NCBI GenBank assembly: GCA_963746185.1
Contig: CAVVAE010000004.1
Span: forward strand, 496,001-560,000
DNA length: 64,000 bases
Source of the DNA: CAVVAE01 sp963746185
GTDB lineage: Bacteria > Actinomycetota > Actinomycetes > Propionibacteriales > Nocardioidaceae
Direction of reading: 5' to 3'
Shown here: positions 41,522 to 49,619 of the stretch, piece by piece
Numbering within the stretch: position 1 is the first letter of the stretch
How the letters are laid out: the number at the start of each line of letters is the position of its first letter
The notes under the pieces: generated by a model
Told to the model about the DNA's origin: nothing
Database searches by the model: none
What the model saw: only the letters and a program-made list of their open reading frames with translations
Position numbers and translations under genes: made by a program

Positions 41522-41548
41522 GTGAATATCGTCCGGGCCAGCTCTCCG

Positions 41549-42196
41549 TCAGACAAAGGCGAGCACCACGCACACCGCGGACACGACGACCGTGATGAGA
41601 GGTACGACGGCCACGGCAGTCACCGGCTGAGACGCGTCTGTTTTGTCGGCCGACGCGACCAGACCGTTGATCCGTGACTCGACATATCCGGTGTAGGTGC
41701 CGCCCAGTTGCTCCTGCTTGGCAAGGCTCGGTCCGGACGGCTCCGTCGGGCTGGTGCGAGCGAACTTCGACACGATCCCGGTCGTGATGGGGACAGCGCC
41801 ACGGTCTTCGATCATGATCCTGCGTGCCGATCTCGTCACACCGAGGCCGTGGTACACCTTCTCGTCAGTACGGACCTGCAAGGTCTGGTTGGTTGCACAT
41901 CGCTGAATGCGCGCCCACGGGATCGCGGTGTCTCGGACCATGTTGCGCAGCAGGAGCGCCCGCTGATGCGCTGATGCACGGGGGCGGATCATCGTCACCC
42001 AGGTAATGCCGGCCAGCGCGATGCCACCGAAGATGAGGCCGCGATTGTCGGCCGTCTCGGTCAGTGCAGCGCCAGCTGCCACCACGAGTCCGACTCCGAC
42101 GCCGACCCAACCCATGAACCGGCCCGACGACGACGCGAACTGCTCGATCTTCGGGCCAGCCGCATCAACGGCAGCGTTCCCCGGAGTGCTCACCAT
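41549..42196 (-). CDS. PH-domain membrane protein
   Basis: A 215-residue protein. Two hydrophobic segments lie near residues 28-44 and 52-68, followed by a PH-like region (RASAHQRALLLRNMVRDTAI, IPWARIQRCATNQTLQVRTD, YHGLGVTRSARRIMIED), and a C-terminal hydrophobic anchor (VTAVAVVPLITVVVSAVCVV). It resembles the bPH6-type membrane proteins of actinomycetes. Function is unknown. ATG 42196 has TACAGT six bases upstream. It is divergent from deoC. Confidence 0.72.
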   Translation of the reverse strand: MVSTPGNAAVDAAGPKIEQFASSSGRFMGWVGVGVGLVVAAGAALTETADNRGLIFGGIALAGITWVTMIRPRASAHQRALLLRNMVRDTAIPWARIQRCATNQTLQVRTDEKVYHGLGVTRSARRIMIEDRGAVPITTGIVSKFARTSPTEPSGPSLAKQEQLGGTYTGYVESRINGLVASADKTDASQPVTAVAVVPLITVVVSAVCVVLAFV

Positions 42197-42202
42197 GCGG
42201 CC

Positions 42203-42208
42203 ACTGTA
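42203..42208 (-). promoter_or_regulatory. -10 hexamer TACAGT, leaderless start of PH-domain gene
   Basis: TACAGT on the minus strand ends 6 bases before ATG 42196. Confidence 0.45.
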
Positions 42209-42328
42209 GGTGGCTCCCTCGCGGAGGCCAAGATCCTGTGGCCAAGATGCAATGTCGGATCCGATTCCGGTGAAACCGGGTCAGTCCGCCCGGACACCAT
42301 CGGTTTCCCTCGCAAGGCTTACGACAAC

Positions 42329-42334
42329 TAGACT
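42329..42334 (+). promoter_or_regulatory. -10 hexamer TAGACT, leaderless start of deoC
   Basis: TAGACT ends 6 bases before GTG 42341. Candidate promoter of the deoC operon. Confidence 0.48.
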
Positions 42335-42340
42335 CGGCAA

Positions 42341-43315
42341 GTGACTCCATCCGCCCCTGCTTTCGGACCTACGCGCTTCGTCGACAACCTCGAAGACGCC
42401 GTCGCCTCGCCTGCTGCGCTGGGGCGCTTCTTGCACGGTCTGCCCGGCGTCGACCAGGTCGGATGCGAGGCCCGTGCCGCGACGCTGGCCTCCCGCTCCA
42501 TCAAGACGACGTCCAAAGCGTGGGCACTTGACCTCGCTATCCGGATGATCGACCTGACCACGTTGGAGGGCCAGGACACCCCGGGCAAGGTGCGTGCGCT
42601 GTCGGCCAAAGCCCGCCAGCCCGACCCCGCCGACCCCTCGTGTCCGCAGGTCGCCGCCATCTGCGTCTACCCCGACATGGTCGCCATCGCCAAGCAGGCG
42701 CTCGGCAGCTCAGGCATCCACATCGCCTCTGTCGCGACGGCGTTCCCTTCGGGCCGATCCAGCCTCGACATCAAGCTCCAGGACACCCGCGACGCCATTG
42801 CGGCAGGCGCCGACGAGATCGACATGGTGATCGACCGTGGTGCGTTCCTCGCCGGGAACTATCAGTTCGTGTACGACGAGATCGTGGCCATCAAAGAGGC
42901 CTGCGGCAGCACCCACCTGAAGGTCATCCTTGAGACCGGCGAGCTGGTGACCTATGACAACGTCCGCCGAGCGTCCTGGCTGGCGATGCTCGCCGGCGCC
43001 GACTTCATCAAGACGAGCACCGGCAAGATCCAGCCCGCCGCGACGATGCCCGTCACACTCATCATGCTCGAGGCTGTCCGCGACTTTCGCGAGGCCACGG
43101 GTCGGATGATCGGAGTCAAACCCGCCGGTGGTATTAGCACCGCCAAGGACGCGATCAAGTACCTCGTGATGGTCAACGAGACGGCTGGCGACGACTGGCT
43201 CGACCCGGACTGGTTCCGGTTCGGCGCCTCTCGTCTGCTCAACGACCTGCTGATGCAGCGCACCAAGATGACGACCGGCCGTTACTCCGGTCCCGACTAC
43301 TTCACCCTCGACTAG
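42341..43315 (+). CDS. deoC: Deoxyribose-phosphate aldolase DeoC
   Basis: DeoC splits 2-deoxyribose-5-phosphate into acetaldehyde and glyceraldehyde-3-phosphate. The 324-residue class I aldolase has VAAICVYPDMVAIAKQAL, EIDMVIDRGAFLAGNY, the Schiff-base lysine in ADFIKTSTGKIQPAAT (about residue 225) and GVKPAGGISTAKDAI with the second catalytic lysine. An N-terminal extension of about 80 residues makes it longer than E. coli DeoC, as in the eukaryote-like branch. It leads a five-gene cluster with two aldehyde dehydrogenase genes that can take up the acetaldehyde. Confidence 0.94.
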   Translation: MTPSAPAFGPTRFVDNLEDAVASPAALGRFLHGLPGVDQVGCEARAATLASRSIKTTSKAWALDLAIRMIDLTTLEGQDTPGKVRALSAKARQPDPADPSCPQVAAICVYPDMVAIAKQALGSSGIHIASVATAFPSGRSSLDIKLQDTRDAIAAGADEIDMVIDRGAFLAGNYQFVYDEIVAIKEACGSTHLKVILETGELVTYDNVRRASWLAMLAGADFIKTSTGKIQPAATMPVTLIMLEAVRDFREATGRMIGVKPAGGISTAKDAIKYLVMVNETAGDDWLDPDWFRFGASRLLNDLLMQRTKMTTGRYSGPDYFTLD

Positions 43316-43327
43316 GACCTGACCACC

Positions 43328-44758
43328 ATGGCATTCGAATACTCCCCAGCGCCGGAGTCCCGCGCGATCGTCGACATCAAGTCGTCGTACGGCCTGTTCA
43401 TCAACGGGGAGTTCGTCGACGGCAGCGGACCTGCGTTCAAGTCGGTCAACCCGTCGACCGAGGAAGTGCTCGCCGAGATCTCCGAGGCAAGTGAAGCCGA
43501 CGTCGATCTCGCCGTCAAAGCGGCACGACGTGCCTTCACCCGCACCTGGTCGAAGATGCCCGGAGCCGAGCGCGCTAAATACCTCTACCGGATCGCTCGC
43601 ATCATCCAGGAGCGTTCGCGCGAGCTGGCCGTCCTCGAGTCGCTCGACAACGGCAAGCCGATCCGCGAGTCACGCGACGTCGACGTTCCCCTGGTTGCTG
43701 CCTACTTCTTCTACTACGCGGGGTGGGCCGACAAGCTCGAGCACGCCGGGTTCGGCCCTAACCCCCAACCGCTGGGTGTGGCGGGCCAGGTCATTCCGTG
43801 GAACTTCCCGCTCCTGATGTTGGCGTGGAAGATCGCGCCGGCGCTTGCCTGTGGCAACACTGTCGTCCTCAAGCCCGCAGAGACCACGTCGCTGACGGCC
43901 ATGCTGTTCGCCGAGATCTGCCAGCAGGCCGACCTACCGCCAGGGGTCGTCAACATCGTCACCGGTGCAGGCGAAACCGGCCGCTCCCTGGTCGGCCACC
44001 CTGATGTCGACAAGGTCGCGTTCACCGGATCCACCGAAGTCGGCAAGGCAATCGCCCGCACCGTCGCCGGCACCCGCAAGAAGGTGACGCTCGAGCTGGG
44101 TGGCAAGGCCGCCAACATCATCTTCGACGACGCCCCGGTCGACCAGGCGGTCGAGGGGATCGTCAACGGCATCTTCTTCAACCAAGGACACGTCTGCTGT
44201 GCCGGCTCCCGCTTGCTGGTCCAGGAAAGCGCGTACGACGACGTGCTCTCGCGGCTCAAGCGTCGGATGGCCACTCTCCGCGTCGGTGACCCACTCGACA
44301 AAAACACCGACGTGGGAGCCATCAACTCCTCCGAACAGCTCGCCAAGATCCGCGAGCTGTCCCAGGTCGGGGAGTCCGAAGGCGCCGAGCGATGGTCAGC
44401 GCCGTGTGAGCTGCCTGACCGGGGCTTCTGGTTCGCTCCGACGATCTTCACCGGTGTTTCCCAGGCCCACCGGATCGCTCGGGAGGAGATCTTCGGCCCG
44501 GTGTTGTCGATCTTGACGTTCCGTACCCCGGCTGAGGCAGTCGAGAAAGCCAACAACACGCCGTTCGGACTGTCTGCCGGCGTCTGGACCGACAAGGGTT
44601 CTCGCATCCTGTGGATGGCGAACCAGCTGAAGGCCGGTGTCGTCTGGTCCAACACGTTCAACCGCTTCGACCCGACCAGCCCCTTCGGCGGCTACAAGGA
44701 ATCCGGATTCGGCCGCGAGGGCGGCCGCCACGGCCTGGAGGCTTACCTTGCCCACTAA
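43328..44758 (+). CDS. NAD(P)-dependent aldehyde dehydrogenase (catalytically complete)
   Basis: A 476-residue aldehyde dehydrogenase. The NAD loop region is VIPWNFPLLMLAWKIAPALA, the general base is in VTLELGGKAANIIFDDAPVD (Glu about 257), and the nucleophile is in FNQGHVCCAGSRLL (Cys about 290). EIFGPVLSIL and PFGGYKESGFGREGG follow. All catalytic residues are present. Twelve bases after deoC, its likely substrate is acetaldehyde from that reaction. Its last codons contain the ribosome-binding site and start of the next gene. ALDH16-like affinity is suspected from the partner arrangement. Confidence 0.92.
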   Translation: MAFEYSPAPESRAIVDIKSSYGLFINGEFVDGSGPAFKSVNPSTEEVLAEISEASEADVDLAVKAARRAFTRTWSKMPGAERAKYLYRIARIIQERSRELAVLESLDNGKPIRESRDVDVPLVAAYFFYYAGWADKLEHAGFGPNPQPLGVAGQVIPWNFPLLMLAWKIAPALACGNTVVLKPAETTSLTAMLFAEICQQADLPPGVVNIVTGAGETGRSLVGHPDVDKVAFTGSTEVGKAIARTVAGTRKKVTLELGGKAANIIFDDAPVDQAVEGIVNGIFFNQGHVCCAGSRLLVQESAYDDVLSRLKRRMATLRVGDPLDKNTDVGAINSSEQLAKIRELSQVGESEGAERWSAPCELPDRGFWFAPTIFTGVSQAHRIAREEIFGPVLSILTFRTPAEAVEKANNTPFGLSAGVWTDKGSRILWMANQLKAGVVWSNTFNRFDPTSPFGGYKESGFGREGGRHGLEAYLAH

Positions 44759-45665
44759 GCCCGCGAAGACCTCGAAGTCCGCCAGCGCTCGCGCCGCCAA
44801 CCCGCGGCTCGACGTGCGCAAGACCTACAAGCTCTACATCGGCGGCGCCTTCCCGCGCAGCGAGTCCGGCCGCTCCTACGTCGTCGAAGACGCCAAGGGC
44901 AACTTCCTCGCCAACGCGGCGCTGGCGTCTCGCAAGGACGCTCGCGACGCCGTCGTGGCTGCGCGCAAGGCGTTCGGTGGCTGGTCGACCCGGACGCCGT
45001 ACAACCGCGGCCAGGTCATCTACCGCGTCGCCGAGGTTCTCGAGGGCCGACGCGACCAGTTCGTCGAGGAAGTCCAGCGCAGCGAGGGCATCACCAAGCC
45101 GCGAGCCAATGCGGCAGTGTCCGCGTCGGTCGACCGTCTCGTCTGGTACGCCGGCTGGGCCGACAAGATCGCCCAGGTAGTCGGCAGCACCAACCCGGTA
45201 GCCGGGCCCTACTTCGACTTCTCGATCCCCGAACCCACCGGCGTCGTCGCGATCGTGGCTCCGCAGGAATCGTCGCTGCTCGGCCTGGTGAGCGTGCTGG
45301 CCCCGCCCGTCGTCACTGGCAACACCGCGGTCGTGCTCACGTCGTATCGACGTTCGTTGCCCGCGATCTCGCTGTCAGAAGTGCTGGCGACCTCTGATGT
45401 GCCGGGCGGCGTGATCAACATCCTCACCGGCAACACTGCCGAGGTCGCGCCGTGGCTGGCGTCGCACATGGACGTCAACGCCATCGACCTGACGGGGGTC
45501 GTCGATCCCGAGCTCGCAACCGAGCTGCAGGTCGCGGCCGCCGACAACCTCAAGCGCATCGTGCGCGCGGAGGCGACCGAGCCTGACTGGAGTGCCGATC
45601 CTGGAACCCGCCGGCTCACGCCTTTCCTGGAGACCAAGACCGTTTGGCACCCGGTCGGCGTTTGA
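44748..45665 (+). CDS. Truncated aldehyde dehydrogenase homologue without catalytic cysteine
   Basis: A 305-residue protein with an N-terminal Lys/Ala-rich stretch, then KTYKLYIGGAFPRSESGRSY, ARKAFGGWSTRTPYNRGQVI, LVWYAGWADKIAQVVGSTNP, PTGVVAIVAPQESSLLGLVS and GGVINILTGNTAEVAPWLAS. This is the coenzyme-binding half of the family; the catalytic cysteine region and everything after are absent. TTG 44748 was chosen because GGAGG lies six bases upstream; it overlaps the previous gene by 11 bases. It is probably a non-catalytic partner subunit of that gene's product. The frame is intact, so decay is unlikely. Confidence 0.85.
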   Translation: MPTKPAKTSKSASARAANPRLDVRKTYKLYIGGAFPRSESGRSYVVEDAKGNFLANAALASRKDARDAVVAARKAFGGWSTRTPYNRGQVIYRVAEVLEGRRDQFVEEVQRSEGITKPRANAAVSASVDRLVWYAGWADKIAQVVGSTNPVAGPYFDFSIPEPTGVVAIVAPQESSLLGLVSVLAPPVVTGNTAVVLTSYRRSLPAISLSEVLATSDVPGGVINILTGNTAEVAPWLASHMDVNAIDLTGVVDPELATELQVAAADNLKRIVRAEATEPDWSADPGTRRLTPFLETKTVWHPVGV

Positions 45666-45691
45666 CCCTCGTGCGAGCCAGGCGGTGAGAC

Positions 45692-46501
45692 GTGGCCGAC
45701 CTTGACGGCGACCCGTTCCACGACTGGGGCGACCGCACACCACTCCGCGACGACGACGGTCGCCTACTCCTCGTCTACAGCAAGACGCAGAGCACGCGAG
45801 GCGGCAAACCGTGGGCCGACGGCGCCTGGCGCCCCGACGGCGTACCCCCCGAAGACGCGGTACGCGCGTCGCTCAAAGCCCTTCCGGGGTGGGCCATCTC
45901 GACGTCTGACCGTGACCTGGTCGCTGCGTTTGCGATCGTCGATGCGGCCGTCTTGCGGCACGCGCACGCGATGAGCCACGACCTGTCCGACATCGTGTCG
46001 GTGCCGGCGACCGACGGACTGCGGCTCGAACCGTTCTCCGCGGCTCAGCTCGATCGCCATGTGAGCCGCCTTGCAGAACTGAACTTTGCTGCCTACCCAC
46101 CGGATCACCCCGACCACGGCAACGCGACCGTAGAGAAGACGGTCTCGGAGCTACGCGCCATCGGCCGAGGCCAGGTCCTCGGACCGATGATGGGCCAGTC
46201 CCACATCGCTCTTCACGACGGAGAGATCGTCGGTGCGTGCATCGTCGTCGACCGCGAGGGCTCGGCACCTGAAGGTGGACCGTGGGTGATCGAGATTTTC
46301 CGCGACCCTGAGTCGACGGTCCGCGGGATCGGGAGGTCGCTGATGACCGCTGTGCTCACTGACGCCAAGAAGAGCGGGCTGGCGTCGGTCTCGTTGGTCG
46401 TGAGCCACTCCAACACGCGGGCGTTCCAGCTGTACGAGTCGTTGGGATTTACCGACGCCGTGCAGAGTTGGACCCTCGCCGTTCCCGAGGCGACCAGTTA
46501 G
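45692..46501 (+). CDS. GNAT-family N-acetyltransferase with N-terminal extension
   Basis: A 269-residue protein. Residues about 105-265 are a GNAT domain (LRLEPFSAAQLDRHVSRLAE, IALHDGEIVGACIVVDREGS, ESTVRGIGRSLMTAVLTDAK with the acetyl-CoA loop RGIGRS, SHSNTRAFQLYESLGFTDA). The first 100 residues form a tryptophan-containing domain I do not recognise. GTG 45692 has GGTGAG upstream. It lies 26 bases after the truncated aldehyde dehydrogenase and 4 bases before the kinase gene, so it belongs to the deoC operon. Substrate unknown. Confidence 0.82.
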   Translation: MADLDGDPFHDWGDRTPLRDDDGRLLLVYSKTQSTRGGKPWADGAWRPDGVPPEDAVRASLKALPGWAISTSDRDLVAAFAIVDAAVLRHAHAMSHDLSDIVSVPATDGLRLEPFSAAQLDRHVSRLAELNFAAYPPDHPDHGNATVEKTVSELRAIGRGQVLGPMMGQSHIALHDGEIVGACIVVDREGSAPEGGPWVIEIFRDPESTVRGIGRSLMTAVLTDAKKSGLASVSLVVSHSNTRAFQLYESLGFTDAVQSWTLAVPEATS

Positions 46502-46505
46502 CCCT

Positions 46506-47099
46506 ATGCAGCGACAGGTCATCTTGATCGCCGGCCCGTCCGGCGCCGGCAAGTCACGACTCGCGTCCCGCCTTGGGCTGCCGATCCTCCAGCTCGACGA
46601 CTACTACAAGGACGGCGACGACCCCACGCTGCCGCGTTTCGCGTCCGGCACGGTCGACTGGGACGACCCCTCGGCGTGGAACGTCGAGTCGGCGATGTCT
46701 GGACTTCGTGACCTGTCTGCCGGCGGCACGACCGATGTGCCGGTCTACGACATCAGCGCCAACGCATGCGTCGACCACCGGATCCTCGACCTCGGCACAG
46801 CGACGTGCTTCGTCGCCGAGGGAATCTTCGCTGCCGAGCTCGTCAAGGCGTGTGAGTCCGAGGGACTGCTCGGGGCCGCCATCTGCGTACGCCGTTCGAG
46901 GGCGGTCACATTCGTGCTCCGACTGACGCGGGACCTTCGCGAGCACCGTAAACCCCCACTTCTCCTGCTGCGGCGTGGCTGGTGGTTGGCTCGCCGAGAG
47001 CCCGAGATCGTTGACGCACTCGTCGCCAAAGGCTGCACACCAATGACGCCGCGTGAGGCTGAGGCCTACGTCGGCGGACTCGTCACACGTCAGGGCTAG
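46506..47099 (+). CDS. Uridine kinase-like P-loop kinase
   Basis: A 197-residue kinase with VILIAGPSGAGKSRLASRLG (Walker A at about residues 9-17) and PILQLDDYYKDGDD, the uridine kinase/PRK-type acceptor loop. It is shorter than Udk (about 210) and diverges in its C-terminal half, so phosphorylation of uridine/cytidine or another small molecule is likely but not certain. It begins four bases after the acetyltransferase stop, as last gene of the deoC operon, which fits nucleoside salvage. Convergent with add. Confidence 0.82.
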   Translation: MQRQVILIAGPSGAGKSRLASRLGLPILQLDDYYKDGDDPTLPRFASGTVDWDDPSAWNVESAMSGLRDLSAGGTTDVPVYDISANACVDHRILDLGTATCFVAEGIFAAELVKACESEGLLGAAICVRRSRAVTFVLRLTRDLREHRKPPLLLLRRGWWLARREPEIVDALVAKGCTPMTPREAEAYVGGLVTRQG

Positions 47100-47108
47100 C
47101 CGCGCCGA

Positions 47109-48191
47109 CTATGAGGCGGACAGTTTGAGGTAGCCGGGTTTGATCACGTCGTCGATGAGCGCAAGCCGCTCGTCAAAGGGCAGGAACGCGCTCTTCATCG
47201 CGTTGATCGTGAACCAGCGCAGCTCGTCGAAGTCGTAGTCGAACGCTTGGCTGAGCAGCTCCATCTCGCGGCTCATCGTCGTACCGCTCATCAGCCGGTT
47301 GTCGGTGTTGACCGTGACCCGGAAACGCATCGACGCGAGCAGCCCGATCGGATGGTCCGCAATCGACGTGGCCGCTCCTGTCTGCAGGTTGGACGACGGG
47401 CACATCTCGAGCGGGACGCGTCGGTCGCGGACGTACGACGACAACCGCCCCAGCTGCGGCTCTGGCCCGGAAACATCGATGTCATCGACGATGCGTACGC
47501 CATGTCCGAGCCGCTCGGCGCCACACCACTGCAGCGCCTCCCAGATCGACGGCAGCCCGAAAGCCTCGCCGGCGTGGATCGTGAAGTGGGCGTTCTCGCG
47601 TTGGAGGTACTCGAACGCGTTGAGGTGACGGGTCGGCGGGAACCCGATCTCGGCACCGGCGATGTCGAAACCGCCGACCCCCTTGTCCCGGTGCCGCACG
47701 GCAAGCTCAGCGATCTCACGCGAGTTGGCTGCGTGCCGCAACGCCGTGACGAGCTGTCGGATCACGATCGGCCTGCCGCGCGAGGCGGCCGCCGCCGTAC
47801 CCTGCTCGATGCCTTCCTGGACCGCCTCGACAACTTCGTCCAGGCTCAACCCAGCGGTGAGGTGCTGCTCCGGGGCGTAACGCACCTCGGCATACACCAC
47901 TCCGTCGTCAGCCAGATCTTCGGCGCACTCGGCAGCCACTCTTCGCAGATCCTGGGCGCGCTGCATCACCGCGACCGTGTGGTCGAAGGTCTCGAGGTAG
48001 CGCACCAGGGTGCCTGAGTCAGCTGACTCGGTGAACCACCGGTCGAGCTCGTCGGGCGTCGTTGCCGGCAGCTCGTGCCCGACCTCCTCGGCCAGCTCCA
48101 CGATCGTCTCGGGCCGCAGTCCGCCATCGAGGTGGTCGTGAAGAAGCGCCTTGGGCGCGGTGATGAAGCGGTCGTCGGAGGCCTGATGCAT
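47109..48191 (-). CDS. add: Adenosine deaminase
   Basis: Adenosine deaminase turns (deoxy)adenosine into (deoxy)inosine, a PNP substrate. The 360-residue protein has the zinc-binding KALLHDHLDGGLRPET (HxH), ADDGVVYAEVRYAPEQH, HFTIHAGEAFG (His and Glu), MCPSSNLQT and FRVTVNTDNRLMSG with the metal-binding Asp. Start ATG 48191 has GGGAGG nine bases upstream; the frame extends another 40 codons with no family likeness. It is divergent from the fabG-maoC pair. Confidence 0.94.
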   Translation of the reverse strand: MHQASDDRFITAPKALLHDHLDGGLRPETIVELAEEVGHELPATTPDELDRWFTESADSGTLVRYLETFDHTVAVMQRAQDLRRVAAECAEDLADDGVVYAEVRYAPEQHLTAGLSLDEVVEAVQEGIEQGTAAAASRGRPIVIRQLVTALRHAANSREIAELAVRHRDKGVGGFDIAGAEIGFPPTRHLNAFEYLQRENAHFTIHAGEAFGLPSIWEALQWCGAERLGHGVRIVDDIDVSGPEPQLGRLSSYVRDRRVPLEMCPSSNLQTGAATSIADHPIGLLASMRFRVTVNTDNRLMSGTTMSREMELLSQAFDYDFDELRWFTINAMKSAFLPFDERLALIDDVIKPGYLKLSAS

Positions 48192-48239
48192 GCCGTTATC
48201 CTCCCAGTGACCCCTCTCGATGTGATCGGAAGGCCCCAC

Positions 48240-49001
48240 ATGAACTCCACCGACCAGCGCATCGCCATCGTCACAGGCGCTGCCCGCGGGATTGGCGCGG
48301 CCGTTTCTCAACGGTTGAGCAGCGACGGGTTCGCGGTCGCCGTCCTCGATCTCGACGAGAGCGCCTGCTCGACGACCGTCGACGCCATCACCGCATCGGG
48401 TGGTCGGGCACTCGCCGTGGGCGTAGACGTCGCTGACGGGGTTGCGGTCGAGACTGCGGTGGCTCGCGTCGCTGACGAGCTCGGGCCTCCAACGGTGTTA
48501 GTCAACAATGCGGGCATCACGCGCGACAACCTGCTGTTCAAGATGACCGAGGACGACTGGGACTCCGTGCTGCGGGTCCACTTGCGGGGCGCATTCCTCA
48601 TGAGCAAGGCCGCCCAGACCCATATGACGAAGGCCGGCTGGGGCCGGATCGTCAACCTGTCGAGCACGTCGGCACTCGGCAACCGCGGCCAGGCCAACTA
48701 CGCCGCCGCCAAAGCAGGCATGCAGGGTTTCACGAAGACGCTGGCGGTCGAGCTCGGCAAGTTCGGCGTCACCGCAAACGCGATCGCCCCGGGCTTCATC
48801 GTCACCGACATGACGCGCATCACCGCCGAACGGATGGGCGTGAGCTTCGAGGACTTCCAAGCCGCACGTGCAGCCGAGACGCCGGTGCCGCGCGTCGGTC
48901 AGCCCGACGACATCGCGCACGCGGTGTCGTTCTTCGTCAGCGAAGGCGCGTCGTTCGTGACCGGTCAGGTGTTGTACGTCGCCGGCGGGCCGAGGGGCTG
49001 A
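48240..49001 (+). CDS. fabG: FabG-like 3-oxoacyl-ACP/CoA reductase (SDR)
   Basis: A 253-residue classical SDR: IAIVTGAARGIGAAVSQRLS (TGxxxGIG), VLVNNAGITRDN, MSKAAQTHMTKAGWGRIVNL, then Ser and YAAAKAGMQGFTKTLAVEL (YxxxK), PGFIVTDMT. GITRDNLLFKMTEDDWD is typical of FabG. It probably reduces 3-oxoacyl thioesters with NADPH. ATG 48240 has GGAAGG upstream. The maoC gene starts one base after its stop, so reductase and hydratase are co-expressed. Confidence 0.9.
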   Translation: MNSTDQRIAIVTGAARGIGAAVSQRLSSDGFAVAVLDLDESACSTTVDAITASGGRALAVGVDVADGVAVETAVARVADELGPPTVLVNNAGITRDNLLFKMTEDDWDSVLRVHLRGAFLMSKAAQTHMTKAGWGRIVNLSSTSALGNRGQANYAAAKAGMQGFTKTLAVELGKFGVTANAIAPGFIVTDMTRITAERMGVSFEDFQAARAAETPVPRVGQPDDIAHAVSFFVSEGASFVTGQVLYVAGGPRG

Positions 49002-49002
49002 C

Positions 49003-49473
49003 ATGACCAGGACGTTCAACTCCGCCGGCGAGCTCGAGGCCGCTGTCGGTGAGCACGTCGGTCACAGCGAGTGGGTGCTGGTCGACCAGGCCCGCATCAA
49101 CGCGTTCGCCGATGCCACCGGTGACCACCAGTGGATCCACGTGGATCCGGTCAGCGCGGCGACCGGCCCCTTCGGGACGACGGTCGCTCACGGGTACCTG
49201 ACCTTGTCGCTCGTCCCGGTGCTCGTGGCGTCCCTCATCGAGTACGCCGGTTGGCCCGTCAAGATCAACTACGGCTCCAACAAAGTGCGGTTCCCGATGC
49301 CCGTGCCGGTCGACAGCCGAGTACGCGCAGGTGTCGAGGTTGCCGGTGTCACCACAGTTCCGGCCGGTATTCAGGTGGCGATGAAGGTGACCGTCGACAT
49401 CGAGGGACCGGACGGCGAGATCCGGCCGAAACCCGCCCTGGTCGCTGAAACCTTGACTCTCCTCGCCGGCTGA
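49003..49473 (+). CDS. MaoC-like (R)-specific enoyl hydratase
   Basis: A 156-residue hot-dog-fold protein. FADATGDHQWIHVDP carries the hydratase Asp and His, followed by FGTTVAHGYLTLSLVP and NYGSNKVRFPMPVPVDSRVR, as in (R)-specific enoyl-CoA/ACP hydratases. With the fabG gene one base upstream it forms a dehydratase-reductase pair for acyl thioesters. Not related in function to the adjacent nucleoside genes. Confidence 0.9.
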   Translation: MTRTFNSAGELEAAVGEHVGHSEWVLVDQARINAFADATGDHQWIHVDPVSAATGPFGTTVAHGYLTLSLVPVLVASLIEYAGWPVKINYGSNKVRFPMPVPVDSRVRAGVEVAGVTTVPAGIQVAMKVTVDIEGPDGEIRPKPALVAETLTLLAG

Positions 49474-49497
49474 CCCTCCTCGCCAATCAACGCGAAC

Positions 49498-49619
49498 GGT
49501 CGAGACCCGGTGATCTCGACAAGCTCGATCAGCGGGAGGCGGCTCGATCAGCGGGAGCGGCGGTCGATCAGCGGGAGCGGTCGAGACCCGGTGATCTCGA
49601 CAAGCTCGATCAGCGGGAG
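49498..49619. repeat. 41-bp direct repeats with internal dyad
   Basis: Copies at 49498-49538 and 49579-49619 are identical over 41 bases and begin 81 bases apart; each contains CCGGTGATCTCGACAAGCTC. Two shorter partial copies (TCGATCAGCGGGAG) lie between them. TCGAGA and TCTCGA inside each full copy can pair. The second copy contains the stop codon and last residues of the LLM-family gene. The block separates convergent maoC and LLM genes. Confidence 0.88.

Larger units (their letters stand above)
42197..42340. other. Divergent promoter region deoC / PH-domain gene
   Basis: This 144-bp gap has leaderless -10 elements at each end, a CCGGT-GAA-ACCGG inverted repeat near its middle and a direct repeat of GGCCAAGAT. 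It could hold an operator for a deoxyribonucleoside-responsive regulator, but no regulator gene is adjacent. Confidence 0.45.

Noticed and set aside
44748..45665. The short aldehyde dehydrogenase as a decayed pseudogene
   Set aside because: The frame is intact, ends cleanly, has its own strong ribosome-binding site and overlaps the upstream gene; no remnant of the missing half follows.
49498..49619. The 41-bp repeats as attachment sites of an integrated element
   Set aside because: They are only 81 bases apart with no integrase or cargo between them.
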